From an uncultured Granulosicoccaceae bacterium (GTDB lineage: Bacteria; Pseudomonadota; Gammaproteobacteria; Granulosicoccales; Granulosicoccaceae): DNA of 64,000 nucleotides. A program made the translations under genes and the position numbers. The notes beneath the pieces were generated by a model, which ran no database searches, was not told the origin of the DNA, and saw only the letters and a program-made list of their open reading frames with translations. Shown one piece after another: positions 1 to 7,979 of the stretch (positions are counted from its first letter, which is position 1; every line of letters starts with the position of its first letter). The stretch is taken from contig CALISD010000071.1 in assembly GCA_938041955.1 (NCBI GenBank), forward strand, positions 1-64,000, written 5' to 3'.

Positions 1-136
1 TTCGCCATCAGACGAAAATATCGCGTCACATATCGCATGATCAAGCTCGGCACGTGGCGGGCCACGTTTCTCACTCGATTATGCGACCTGTTTAGCGCTA
101 TTTCCGCTGAGTGACGAATCCTCATGAATAATGCAG

Positions 137-190
137 GCTAGTGGGCTGTTTGGAAAGTTTGTTACCGTACTTCCCGCACAGCCCACTAGC
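137..190. repeat. Perfect 13-bp inverted repeat with 28-nt loop
   Basis: GCTAGTGGGCTGT at 137-149 is answered by its exact reverse complement at 178-190. There is no T-tract on either side, so this is not a classical intrinsic terminator. It lies just beyond the stop codon of the minus-strand gene at 244-1044 and could cap its mRNA 3' end. The rest of bases 1-243 shows no gene I can support. Confidence 0.6.
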
Positions 191-243
191 ATAACAGGCT
201 GTGTAACCTCTCGGGGTTATCATGCTGTAGTAGTCGCGCGCGC

Positions 244-1044
244 TCAACACTGCGTGAATAACCGACCGTAGCCTGCGACCTTTGCACCAACACCCGCGCG
301 CCGCAGACAGTGCCACAGGCTGGCCTGATTGGCTGTAATCACCGGCACGTTTATCGAATATTCCAGTCTTTCAATGATGGCAACCGACCGGAACCCGGTA
401 CCAACCACTAGCACGCCGTCGACACTCGAATCACAGGCGTTGATGATCTGCTGGTATAACGGTTCGATCTCTTGCTCGAAACCAAAGCCCTTGGCATACA
501 TTGACCCGGGTGCAACGCCGCGCCATTGACTACCCGGATCAAACGACAACGTTGCAGCAGGTGCAACGCCGAGTTCAGAGAAATACTGCTCACCAGCGGC
601 GATTATCTTAGGGCCAAACCATGCAGGAAATACCACCAACGGTCTGTGGATACCACTGGCTCGTAACGCCGCCAGACAATCCAGACCGTTTGTAGTGATA
701 AAGATATTTTCGCCAAGTGTGTCTGTGAGGCGTTCGATCACCGCCTCATCCCACCCTTTACCACCAAGAAAACTGCTAGAGCTATGGCCTACGACAACCG
801 CGGATAACTGCATGCTGGAGAACTGCTTTGCACCGCGCTGCACGTCTGCTGCTAACTCTACCGCTGTACGGTTCGCATTCCAGCCAGCCCATGGAGCACT
901 CGCGGTTACTCGAGCCGCATGTACTGATGTGTGCGGCGGTGCCATTGCCCACCATTCGGCTTCCGGCACGGCTTCATTGCCAACAATGAATATACCGACC
1001 CGAGCGGATGCTCCCCAATTATCGTTCTTTGTACCGTCGATCAT
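244..1044 (-). CDS. Asp/Glu racemase / arylmalonate decarboxylase / maleate isomerase-like protein lacking both catalytic cysteines
   Basis: This 266-residue protein has the two-lobed fold signature of the maleate isomerase / arylmalonate decarboxylase branch of the Asp/Glu racemase superfamily. The C-terminal stretch VPVITANQASLWHCLRRAG (about residues 233-251) matches the conserved family end, and LDCLAALRASG (121-131) matches the middle. Family members use one or two cysteines: one in a CTSxS-like loop and one in a strand ending CTGxRT. Here those positions read GHSSSS (His87) and VVGTGFRS (Gly215), so neither cysteine is present. The ATG at 1044 was chosen because the upstream extension (to 1167) runs through non-family sequence. 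The gene stands alone. The reaction cannot be assigned; a non-catalytic or altered role is possible. Confidence 0.75.
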   Translation of the reverse strand: MIDGTKNDNWGASARVGIFIVGNEAVPEAEWWAMAPPHTSVHAARVTASAPWAGWNANRTAVELAADVQRGAKQFSSMQLSAVVVGHSSSSFLGGKGWDEAVIERLTDTLGENIFITTNGLDCLAALRASGIHRPLVVFPAWFGPKIIAAGEQYFSELGVAPAATLSFDPGSQWRGVAPGSMYAKGFGFEQEIEPLYQQIINACDSSVDGVLVVGTGFRSVAIIERLEYSINVPVITANQASLWHCLRRAGVGAKVAGYGRLFTQC

Positions 1045-1126
1045 TACGTTCCCTGCGCGATTAGAAGCATAGGCGTTACGTTTAATAAACGCGCCGCTGT
1101 ACATCGTTACATGCAGTAAACCACAA

Positions 1127-1155
1127 ATAAAAAAAGCCGTAGCAAACGCTACGGC
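1127..1155 (-). terminator. Rho-independent terminator of the cold-shock gene
   Basis: An 8-bp perfect stem, GCCGTAGC (1136-1143) with GCTACGGC (1148-1155), has a 4-nt loop. Read on the minus strand it is followed by a T-rich run (A-rich 1127-1135 on plus). It lies 48 bp past the stop codon of the csp gene. Confidence 0.85.
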
Positions 1156-1202
1156 TTCGGTTAACACTACGTACGCGTTTCTACGCGATACGTTAACAAA
1201 CT

Positions 1203-1409
1203 TTAGATAGCTTGCACTTTGTTAGCACAAGGGCCTTTTTGCCCCTCTCCAACTTCATACTCTACGGCTTGCCCGTCATTTAGGCTTGCGTATCCACCGC
1301 CAGCCTGAATTTCAGAATGGTGAACAAACAAATCATTGCCGCCGTCTTCCGGTGTAATGAATCCAAAACCTTTATCAGCGCTGAACCACTTAACTGTACC
1401 TTTACTCAT
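1203..1409 (-). CDS. Cold-shock domain protein (CspA family)
   Basis: A 68-residue single OB-fold RNA/DNA chaperone. RNP1 (KGFGFI, residues 13-18) and RNP2 (LFVHH, 27-31) are both intact, and the start MSKGTVKWF is typical. It binds single-stranded RNA and melts secondary structure in the cytosol. It is monocistronic: its own terminator follows at 1127-1155, and a leader of at least 60 nt precedes it with a hairpin at 1442-1467. Length and motifs are canonical. Cold induction cannot be read from the sequence, because constitutive paralogues look the same. Confidence 0.95.
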   Translation of the reverse strand: MSKGTVKWFSADKGFGFITPEDGGNDLFVHHSEIQAGGGYASLNDGQAVEYEVGEGQKGPCANKVQAI

Positions 1410-1441
1410 ACTTTTACTCTTAACTTGGTGAAATTAAATCG

Positions 1442-1467
1442 ACCTTCGCTATCACCATTGCGAAGGT
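1442..1467 (-). promoter_or_regulatory. Hairpin in the csp 5' leader
   Basis: ACCTTCGC (1442-1449) pairs perfectly with GCGAAGGT (1460-1467) across a 10-nt loop, 33-58 nt upstream of the csp start codon. Structured leaders that change fold with temperature are known for cspA-type mRNAs; that this one does so is inference. Confidence 0.4.
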
Positions 1468-2268
1468 AATGTACCTCGCTATTCGGATGAAACTACAGCT
1501 AAAAGCTCAGCCTTACCAAATAACGATAACAAGGCGAACAACACTGCCGCCTCTTATAATAATAGGGTCTGGTTTCTTATATAAAAAGACTTAGAGAATA
1601 TTAATTCACTTATTGGTGTGCATCAACAAGATGCCAGACCGGTTCGCAACAGTTATCTGAACGCCAACCAAACAATGGAGTGTTTGTATCAATTATTCAT
1701 CTGTTTTCTATGCAGCACAGTAAAACCATTTACACTCACGCTTCATTTCAGCATTTCGCTATTGACCTGTTAGACGAGCAACATAGCTTGCTCATCCGAC
1801 GGGTTACCCTGATTGTATAACGCAGGAACCCGATGGCACTTTTTCTGTCGGTCAGGGCGGCAACGAAAATCATGATCTTGCGGTACAAGCGGACTTAAAG
1901 TCTGTTCCGGGTATTGTTCTGGCCGAATGGCCGAATGGCGAGTAGCTCCACTCTTCGTTTAATCTTCGTTTAAGAAGAGCGGACGCAGCGCTTTATATAG
2001 AGAAAGACAGAGAAGTAATCAAATGAGATGAACTAAATAACATTCGCAGCAATGCTAACGTCAGTATGCGCCCACTGTTCAAGTTCGGCGGTTGCGTAAG
2101 TTTATCCCCCCTACGGTACTACACTCTGGATCAAGCTATAGGTCGTAGTTCATGTGTAGGGGGGATAAGCTTACGCAACCACCGTTGATCGCTGTGCCGC
2201 TAATCAACGATTGTCTTCAGGTAGGGTGAGAGTTGTTTTACAACGTGTCTCATAGCACTACCCTGCAA
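1468..2268. other. Gene-poor intergenic region
   Basis: About 800 bp with no open frame showing a start, a ribosome-binding site and a recognisable family. It holds the csp promoter side, a short open stretch near 1780-1944 (see rejected items) and the long hairpin at 2086-2184. Confidence 0.6.
2086..2184. repeat. Long imperfect inverted repeat (28-bp arms)
   Basis: The left arm 2086-2113 and right arm 2157-2184 are inverted copies matching at 26 of 28 positions (shared core GGTTGCGTAAG, then TTATCCCCCCTA). The 43-nt spacer is unrelated to either arm. As a transcript it would form a very stable hairpin. It could be a small non-autonomous element or a strong processing/termination structure; no flanking target duplication is evident. 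Confidence 0.75.
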
Positions 2269-3753
2269 CTACTTGTAATCCGTAAACACCTTCCAGGCCG
2301 GATCTTCCTGATCAGATTTAATCACCCTGGCTTGCACAGTTGATTGTCGATCGGTATAGCGTGATGTGCACCAACCGTCACCCACTCGCAACGGTTTGGC
2401 TCGCCCGAGACCCGTGGCGAAGAAGCTACTCATTACCCCTGACGAAGCAATCATTCTATTCACAACAAACTCTGCTCTTGGCGCAACCAAAACCGATGCC
2501 AGGCGATTACGGACACCCCATGCAACTTTGTATTCGTCACAACTTGCCTCCGGGTAATTGGCGGGCTTGTTCGAGAAAGCCGTATGAGTCTCTACATCGT
2601 AGTGAAACTTGAGCATTGCCGCTTCCAGCAATGTTGCGGAATCTTCAAAGATTGACGAGTAGGAATAAAAAGTTGCTTTTCCTTCGGTACCCATTTCAGC
2701 ACCAACGAAGTCGGCCAGCACGCTCCGATGAAAATCACTTGGATCATCATCATAGTATCGCACTCCACCTAATTCATATAAGTACGACTGTTGTGCTGTT
2801 AGCGCTTCCTGGGCATAAAGCTGCATGGAAACCGATGTATCAAAGAGTTGTTCATAAGCTTGCAACGGCGTTGAATCAAGGGACAAATCAGAGAGTTTAG
2901 TGCGTTCCACAATATCATTAGCGTGTGCCAGCTCATGGTACATCACACCAGCGAGACCTATTTCCAAATCACCCAGAGTTCGCTCCTGATCATCATTGAG
3001 GGAGTAATAGTCGACGGCGTAGTTGTCTCCGATCATCTCCCTCCAGAGTGCGACAAACTGCAATTCAGCCCCATACTCGGAGCGTGGATCAGCATCACTT
3101 GAGATTGTGCGTTTCTCGTCTACGTTTAGCCAAAGATACCGTGGATCTAAACGGATGACACCGGTCGTTGGCCAAAAGCTTGATGGTCGTACATCGCTGC
3201 CAATCACCACAGCTGTTACGGTTGAGAACATGCCCAGCATATCGGCCGGCATCCGATGCAGCATTTCTTCAAACCGCACCCCCATCCAATCGTGGGTCAC
3301 TACCAGTCGTTGCATCACATCTTCCACTGAGGGCGACAACGTGTTTAAGCCAATATATGGCAATGTCGCCAGCTCACACAAACTCTCCTGCTCAGCAAAC
3401 GCGCACTCTGTTAAAACAGAAGCGTACCGTGCCGTTGGCCTATAAGAGCGGGATTCTGTGATGGGGATAATGCGCTTCTGGTCAACCGGCACGATCTCCC
3501 CAACAGGACCGATCGGTGCCGTTGAGGTCTGTGAAGATACAGACGTACTCGGTGTAGAGGTACGCATCCCTCCACTACTGCCACCACCACCACAGGCGGT
3601 GAGCATTGCTACGCAGGCTATGGCAACTAACCAGCGTGAAAGGTGAGATGAGTCTTTTCCTGAATTTGAAACGAGCAATACAACCACTCCTGAACCAATG
3701 ACGATACCAAATGACTCGTTTTCAACAACGTACGGCCTGTCAGTCAGGGCCAT
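2269..3753 (-). CDS. Putative lipoprotein with HExxH metallopeptidase-like motif
   Basis: I do not recognise a named family. The N-terminal region has a hydrophobic stretch ending in a lipobox LTAC (Cys54 from the ATG) followed by GGGGSSGG and a Ser/Thr/Pro linker, so the protein is probably lipid-anchored. HELAH at 273-277 (MYHELAHAND) resembles a zinc-protease HExxH site. The start is uncertain. The ATG at 3753 gives an unusual 53-residue leader, whereas a TTG at 3676-3678 preceded at 8 nt by AGGAG (3687-3691 on minus) gives a normal lipoprotein signal peptide starting LVSNSGKDSS. The gene has no operon partners. Confidence 0.7.
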   Translation of the reverse strand: MALTDRPYVVENESFGIVIGSGVVVLLVSNSGKDSSHLSRWLVAIACVAMLTACGGGGSSGGMRTSTPSTSVSSQTSTAPIGPVGEIVPVDQKRIIPITESRSYRPTARYASVLTECAFAEQESLCELATLPYIGLNTLSPSVEDVMQRLVVTHDWMGVRFEEMLHRMPADMLGMFSTVTAVVIGSDVRPSSFWPTTGVIRLDPRYLWLNVDEKRTISSDADPRSEYGAELQFVALWREMIGDNYAVDYYSLNDDQERTLGDLEIGLAGVMYHELAHANDIVERTKLSDLSLDSTPLQAYEQLFDTSVSMQLYAQEALTAQQSYLYELGGVRYYDDDPSDFHRSVLADFVGAEMGTEGKATFYSYSSIFEDSATLLEAAMLKFHYDVETHTAFSNKPANYPEASCDEYKVAWGVRNRLASVLVAPRAEFVVNRMIASSGVMSSFFATGLGRAKPLRVGDGWCTSRYTDRQSTVQARVIKSDQEDPAWKVFTDYK

Positions 3754-4117
3754 GATAACGGCCTTTCTTGCTCAATCTTTAGCTAAAACACACCGCCAGG
3801 AGGGGCACTTTGGCGTGCATTAATCAACAACTTAAAGGATCAAACCAGTTCAGGAATCTTTCAGAAGCAGGTAAAAATACCTGCAAATTTAATCATCTAT
3901 AACGTATCTCTGCTCTGGGTTCTCACTCATTGTTTTTCCGTCACAAATATCTGAATATTTTCTGGTTTTTTTGTTTTTCACATTCTGATAATTTATTACT
4001 TTTTTATTAATCCATATGCTTGAGTTATTACAAACCAATTTACTCAGGGCATTGACTACCTGTGGTTAGCTCGTTAACACGTCAACCGTGAGCTAACATT
4101 TCTCTCTTCCCGAATGC
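3754..4117. other. AT-rich intergenic region with a hairpin near the ABC operon end
   Basis: 364 bp without a gene. The centre (3930-4020) is T-rich. GTTAGCTC near 4065 and GAGCTAAC near 4090 form an 8-bp inverted repeat just past the stop of the ABC ATPase gene. There is no T-tract, so a terminator role is only possible, not shown. Confidence 0.5.
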
Positions 4118-5110
4118 TTACACCCTAGAGCCGTCCGCGTCGAAGTAGAATGTTTTACCGGATAAATAGTTCAGGCGGATTTGAGCGTTCTCCTTAATAT
4201 TGTGCTGCCCGAATAATCTAATAGTGAGCTGATGATCATCGCTTCGCACAATCAGATTGGTGTCACCACCCAACTGCTCGACATGCTCCACTGTGACAGA
4301 AAGCGGGCCTTGATCATCGATGATCAGATCCTCAGGGCGTACTCCAAGCGTTCTATTATCGCCCTCATTGATCATACTGGCAGGGAGAAAGTTCATGGAA
4401 GGAGCGCCGAGAAACCCTGCAACAAACTGATTGCACGGATCGTTGTAAAGCTCCATGGGTGAGCCTATCTGCTCGACCAGACCGTCTTTTAAAACAACGA
4501 TCTTATCGGCTAGCGTCATGGCTTCGGTTTGATCGTGCGTGACATATACCATTGAGGTTGAAAGCTGTTTATGTAAATTCGCAATTTCAATGCGGGTGTT
4601 CATACGTAATGCAGCATCAAGATTAGACAACGGTTCATCAAAGAGAAACAACTTGGGTTCACGAACGATGGCTCTACCGATCGCCACTCGCTGTCGTTGT
4701 CCGCCGGAGAGTTCTGACGGGTATCTGTCGAGGTAAGATTCCAGATTAAGCATTCGGGCGGCTTTTGATATTCGTTGTTCAATGATTTCTTTTTTCTGTT
4801 TTTCCTGCTTTAACGCCAGGGACATATTGCCTCTGACATTGAGATGGGGATACAAGGCATAGCTTTGAAACACCATAGCAATTCCGCGCTTCGACGGGGC
4901 TGCCCGTGTCACCTCCGTTCCATCAATACTTACAGTGCCTGAACTCGGGCCTTCAAGACCAGCAATGATACGAAGCAAAGTGGATTTTCCGCAGCCTGAT
5001 GGCCCGACAAAAACCACGAACTCGCCTTCTTCCACGTCAATGTTGATATCTTTCAATACCTGCACTGCACCAAATGATTTATTCACCCCCTTCAAAGAAA
5101 GCGCAGTCAT
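4118..5110 (-). CDS. ABC transporter ATP-binding protein, sugar type (MalK/UgpC-like)
   Basis: This 330-residue ATPase powers the sugar importer encoded just upstream. Walker A GPSGCGKST is at 36-44, the signature LSGGQ at 134-138 and Walker B LFLFDEP at 154-160. A C-terminal TOBE-like regulatory region (about 240-330, containing LGVRPEDL) places it in the carbohydrate-uptake CUT1 group. Its start overlaps the stop of the oxidoreductase gene by 4 bp, which suggests translational coupling. It is the last gene of the minus-strand operon murQ / binding protein / two permeases / oxidoreductase / ATPase. Confidence 0.93.
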   Translation of the reverse strand: MTALSLKGVNKSFGAVQVLKDINIDVEEGEFVVFVGPSGCGKSTLLRIIAGLEGPSSGTVSIDGTEVTRAAPSKRGIAMVFQSYALYPHLNVRGNMSLALKQEKQKKEIIEQRISKAARMLNLESYLDRYPSELSGGQRQRVAIGRAIVREPKLFLFDEPLSNLDAALRMNTRIEIANLHKQLSTSMVYVTHDQTEAMTLADKIVVLKDGLVEQIGSPMELYNDPCNQFVAGFLGAPSMNFLPASMINEGDNRTLGVRPEDLIIDDQGPLSVTVEHVEQLGGDTNLIVRSDDHQLTIRLFGQHNIKENAQIRLNYLSGKTFYFDADGSRV

Positions 5111-6138
5111 AACAGATCTCCAGCCAACTCCACTACTTTTCCGGTGCGGATGCTCTCATCAGCAGCAATACAAATGGCAAGAGATTGCACCGCATCATTC
5201 ATATGCCGACCCAGATCGATGTCTTCGTCTATTGCTTTACTCGTGAACGCTTGCTCTGCATCACAGAGCGCCTGATGATCGGGCTCATCAGGCATAGTGA
5301 TCAATCGATCACCATCAATCGTGTGCACCAGAATACCGCCAACACGGGTATGACCATCTACATCAGCAGAAGCCCCCTTATTGCCTTCTGTTATAGAAAC
5401 AGCACCGTTGGGTGACACAATGTCTTTTACAAAAAACGCGGTTTCAGACATCATTGGCCCCCAGCCGGCTTCGTACCATCCGACAGAGCCATCTGAAAAC
5501 ATCACTTGAAATTGACCGTAGTTGTACATGTCATCTGCTATTTCATCACTTAGTCGTAAACCCATGCCATGTACACGAAGTGGTTGTGAATCTGTTATCT
5601 GACACATGACATCAACATAGTGAACGCCGCAATCGACAATAGGAGACGTAGTTTGCATAAGCGCTTTATGCGTCTCCCAGTGTGACCCGGTAGATTGCTG
5701 ATTAAGGTTTAAACGAAATACAAACGGCGGGCCGAGTTTGCGCGCCTCATCTATTAACGTGATCCATGACGGGTGATGCCGAAGAATATATCCGACCACC
5801 AGCTTGCGATTGGTTTGCCTGGCTTTTTTAACCACCCGTACTGCATCTACGACCGTAGTCGCAAGAGGCTTTTCGACAAATACATGCGCTCCTGAATCCA
5901 TCGCTATGCATGCATAGTCGGCATGGCTGTCTGAATAAGTGGCAATAACAACCAGATCAGGGTTGGCCTGCAGCCCTTCGTCGAATGAATGAAAGAACGG
6001 ATAATCTGCAAGTTCAGCAGGCAATTCAACTGGCGATCGATTAACCAGACCGACAATTTCAGACTGCTGCAATTTATGGTGGGCAAGCGCATGACTGATA
6101 CCCATTTGCCCCAGGCCTGCAATTAGCACGCGATTCAT
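5107..6138 (-). CDS. Gfo/Idh/MocA family NAD(P)-dependent oxidoreductase
   Basis: 343 residues. A Rossmann dinucleotide-binding start (GLGQMG, residues 9-14) and the family lysine motif VEKPLA (near 93-98) are present, followed by the mixed C-terminal substrate domain. Members oxidise or reduce sugars and inositols, and some families in this fold are NAD-dependent glycosidases. It overlaps its neighbours by 4 bp on both sides, so it is locked into the sugar-transport operon and probably acts on the imported sugar. Which reaction it performs (dehydrogenation, epimerisation or glycosidic cleavage) cannot be decided from sequence. Confidence 0.85.
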   Translation of the reverse strand: MNRVLIAGLGQMGISHALAHHKLQQSEIVGLVNRSPVELPAELADYPFFHSFDEGLQANPDLVVIATYSDSHADYACIAMDSGAHVFVEKPLATTVVDAVRVVKKARQTNRKLVVGYILRHHPSWITLIDEARKLGPPFVFRLNLNQQSTGSHWETHKALMQTTSPIVDCGVHYVDVMCQITDSQPLRVHGMGLRLSDEIADDMYNYGQFQVMFSDGSVGWYEAGWGPMMSETAFFVKDIVSPNGAVSITEGNKGASADVDGHTRVGGILVHTIDGDRLITMPDEPDHQALCDAEQAFTSKAIDEDIDLGRHMNDAVQSLAICIAADESIRTGKVVELAGDLL

Positions 6139-6980
6139 TTAACAGCTCCAGAAGTAATACCGCGGATAAGTTGCCGTGAAAAGATAACGTATAAGATAAG
6201 CACTGGAAGGATAGCCATCGACAGCGCTGACAACACCGCATTCCAGTTAGTGACATACTGCCCGATGAACACCTGCGAGCCCAACGTCAGAGTTTTGGTT
6301 GCTTCCGCTGGTGCAAGGATAAGCGGGAACCATAAGTCGTTCCATATGGGAATCATATTGAACACCGCGACCGTTGCCATGGCTGGTCGAACCAATGGCA
6401 GCACAATAGATAAAAATATTCTGTATTCGGACAAGCCGTCCACCCGGGCAGCATTTTTTAGATCATCTGACACCTGATTCATGAATTCACTTAGTATAAA
6501 TACTGCAAGTGGCAACCCCTGCGCTACGTATACCAGTATTAGGGCGGTTAACGTATTGACCAGACCGGTAGATACCATTAGCTCAAGGATTGCGACTGTC
6601 CCTATTCGTATGGGAATCATAATTCCCAGCGCCAGATAAAGCGCCATCCACCTATTGCCTCTAAATCGATATTCTGACAACGCATAGGCGGCCATCGCGC
6701 CAAATAACAGAATGAAGAACAAAGAAACAACAGTGACAATCATTGAGTTTTGAAAGTAGGAAAAGAACTGCCCCTGCTTCAGTACGGTTTCATAGCCTAT
6801 CAATGAAAAGGTATCTGCATTTGGCAGGCTCAACGGATCGTTAAAAATTGATTTTCGTTTTTTAAAACTGTTGATCAGTATCACGAACACCGGAAACAGT
6901 GCGATCAATGTGTACAGAATAAGGGCGCCGTGCATAAGTACGGCGCTTGCTATATTGGTGCGCTGCGTCTGCGTAGTCAT
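6135..6980 (-). CDS. ABC sugar transporter permease (MalG-like)
   Basis: A 281-residue inner-membrane protein with about six hydrophobic segments and the binding-protein-dependent permease EAA loop (DGLSEYRIFLSIVLPLV, about residues 190-206), which docks onto the ATPase. An N-terminal hydrophobic segment followed by a conserved ALFPVFVILINSFK-type stretch is typical of the MalG/UgpE half. It pairs with the permease just upstream and overlaps the oxidoreductase gene by 4 bp. Confidence 0.92.
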   Translation of the reverse strand: MTTQTQRTNIASAVLMHGALILYTLIALFPVFVILINSFKKRKSIFNDPLSLPNADTFSLIGYETVLKQGQFFSYFQNSMIVTVVSLFFILLFGAMAAYALSEYRFRGNRWMALYLALGIMIPIRIGTVAILELMVSTGLVNTLTALILVYVAQGLPLAVFILSEFMNQVSDDLKNAARVDGLSEYRIFLSIVLPLVRPAMATVAVFNMIPIWNDLWFPLILAPAEATKTLTLGSQVFIGQYVTNWNAVLSALSMAILPVLILYVIFSRQLIRGITSGAVK

Positions 6981-6998
6981 GGGTGTAGCTGGTGGTGT

Positions 6999-7913
6999 TT
7001 AGAGTTGATAGCGGCGCAGCCTGGTTTGTATGCCAAACAAATAGATACAGACACCAATAAGTATGATGGCGAACATGGCGCTGGCGATTGCCGAGCCCAT
7101 ATGCGGGTCCCCAAGCTGCAATTGAAACCCGAAAAACGTTCGATACATCAATGTACCCAAAATGTCTGTTGAGTAGTTTGGTCCTGCCAACGCTCCCTGG
7201 GTTGCATAGATCAAATCAAAGGCATTGAAATTGGCAACAAAGGTGAGAATCGAAATGATGCCTATCGATGGCAGGATTAACGGCAGTTTGATTTTCCAGA
7301 ATGCAGACCAACCGGTGATGCCGTCGACCTCGCCTACTTCAAGAATTTCCTCAGGAATAGACAACAGAGCAGCGTAAATCAGCATCATTGGAATACCGAC
7401 AAATTGCCACACCGAGACAAGCGCCAAAGTCGTTAGCGCGTAAGCTTCTTTGCCAAGCCACGGTGCGAATAGAGATTTTAATCCGACGGCGTCCAGCATT
7501 GACGGCGCAATACCCCAGATCGGAGACAGGATCAACTTCCATGCAAAGCCGACTATAACGAACGAGAGTATCGTCGGGATAAAGATAGCTGACCGATAGA
7601 GTGCCGCGAAGCGCAGCCTTGGTTGGCTGAGAATGGCAGCCAATGCAATACCTATAGGGTTTTGCACAAGCATATGAATTACAAAAAACCAGAAATTGTT
7701 ACCCAGCGCATTCCAGAACTGCTCTGACCATACTGCTTCACCAAAAAGGGTTTTGAAGTTCTCCAGGCCTACAAAAACCCGCTCTTGATCTATGCGACTA
7801 TACAATGCGAGTCGCAAGGTATTAAACAGCGGAAAAATCATCACCGCTGTATACACCAATACCGCAGGTGCCAGGAACACGGCAATATGCCAGCGACTGC
7901 CTGTGCGTTGCAT
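6999..7913 (-). CDS. ABC sugar transporter permease (MalF/UgpA-like)
   Basis: A 304-residue inner-membrane permease with six predicted membrane segments and an EAA loop (EVDGITGWSAFWKIKLPL). It forms the heterodimeric channel with the downstream MalG-like subunit. The gene sits between the solute-binding protein and the second permease, the usual CUT1 order. Confidence 0.92.
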   Translation of the reverse strand: MQRTGSRWHIAVFLAPAVLVYTAVMIFPLFNTLRLALYSRIDQERVFVGLENFKTLFGEAVWSEQFWNALGNNFWFFVIHMLVQNPIGIALAAILSQPRLRFAALYRSAIFIPTILSFVIVGFAWKLILSPIWGIAPSMLDAVGLKSLFAPWLGKEAYALTTLALVSVWQFVGIPMMLIYAALLSIPEEILEVGEVDGITGWSAFWKIKLPLILPSIGIISILTFVANFNAFDLIYATQGALAGPNYSTDILGTLMYRTFFGFQLQLGDPHMGSAIASAMFAIILIGVCIYLFGIQTRLRRYQL

Positions 7914-7979
7914 GAAAGGGATGCTCCAGTGAAGCCCGGACAGAACGTCCGGGCACTCTTCTACAAATGACTTAAGCAG

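Noticed and set aside
1-114. Open frame on the plus strand from the window edge, possible 3' end of a gene
   Set aside because: Only 37 codons, no recognisable family, and a run this long is not rare by chance.
695-1072. 125-residue open frame opposite the racemase-fold gene
   Set aside because: Shadow frame on the other strand of a gene with clear family motifs.
1780-1944. Open stretch on plus reading like a repeat-protein end (GTFSVGQGGNENHDLAVQ)
   Set aside because: No start codon with ribosome site, about 50 codons, no second homologous piece; at best a gene remnant.
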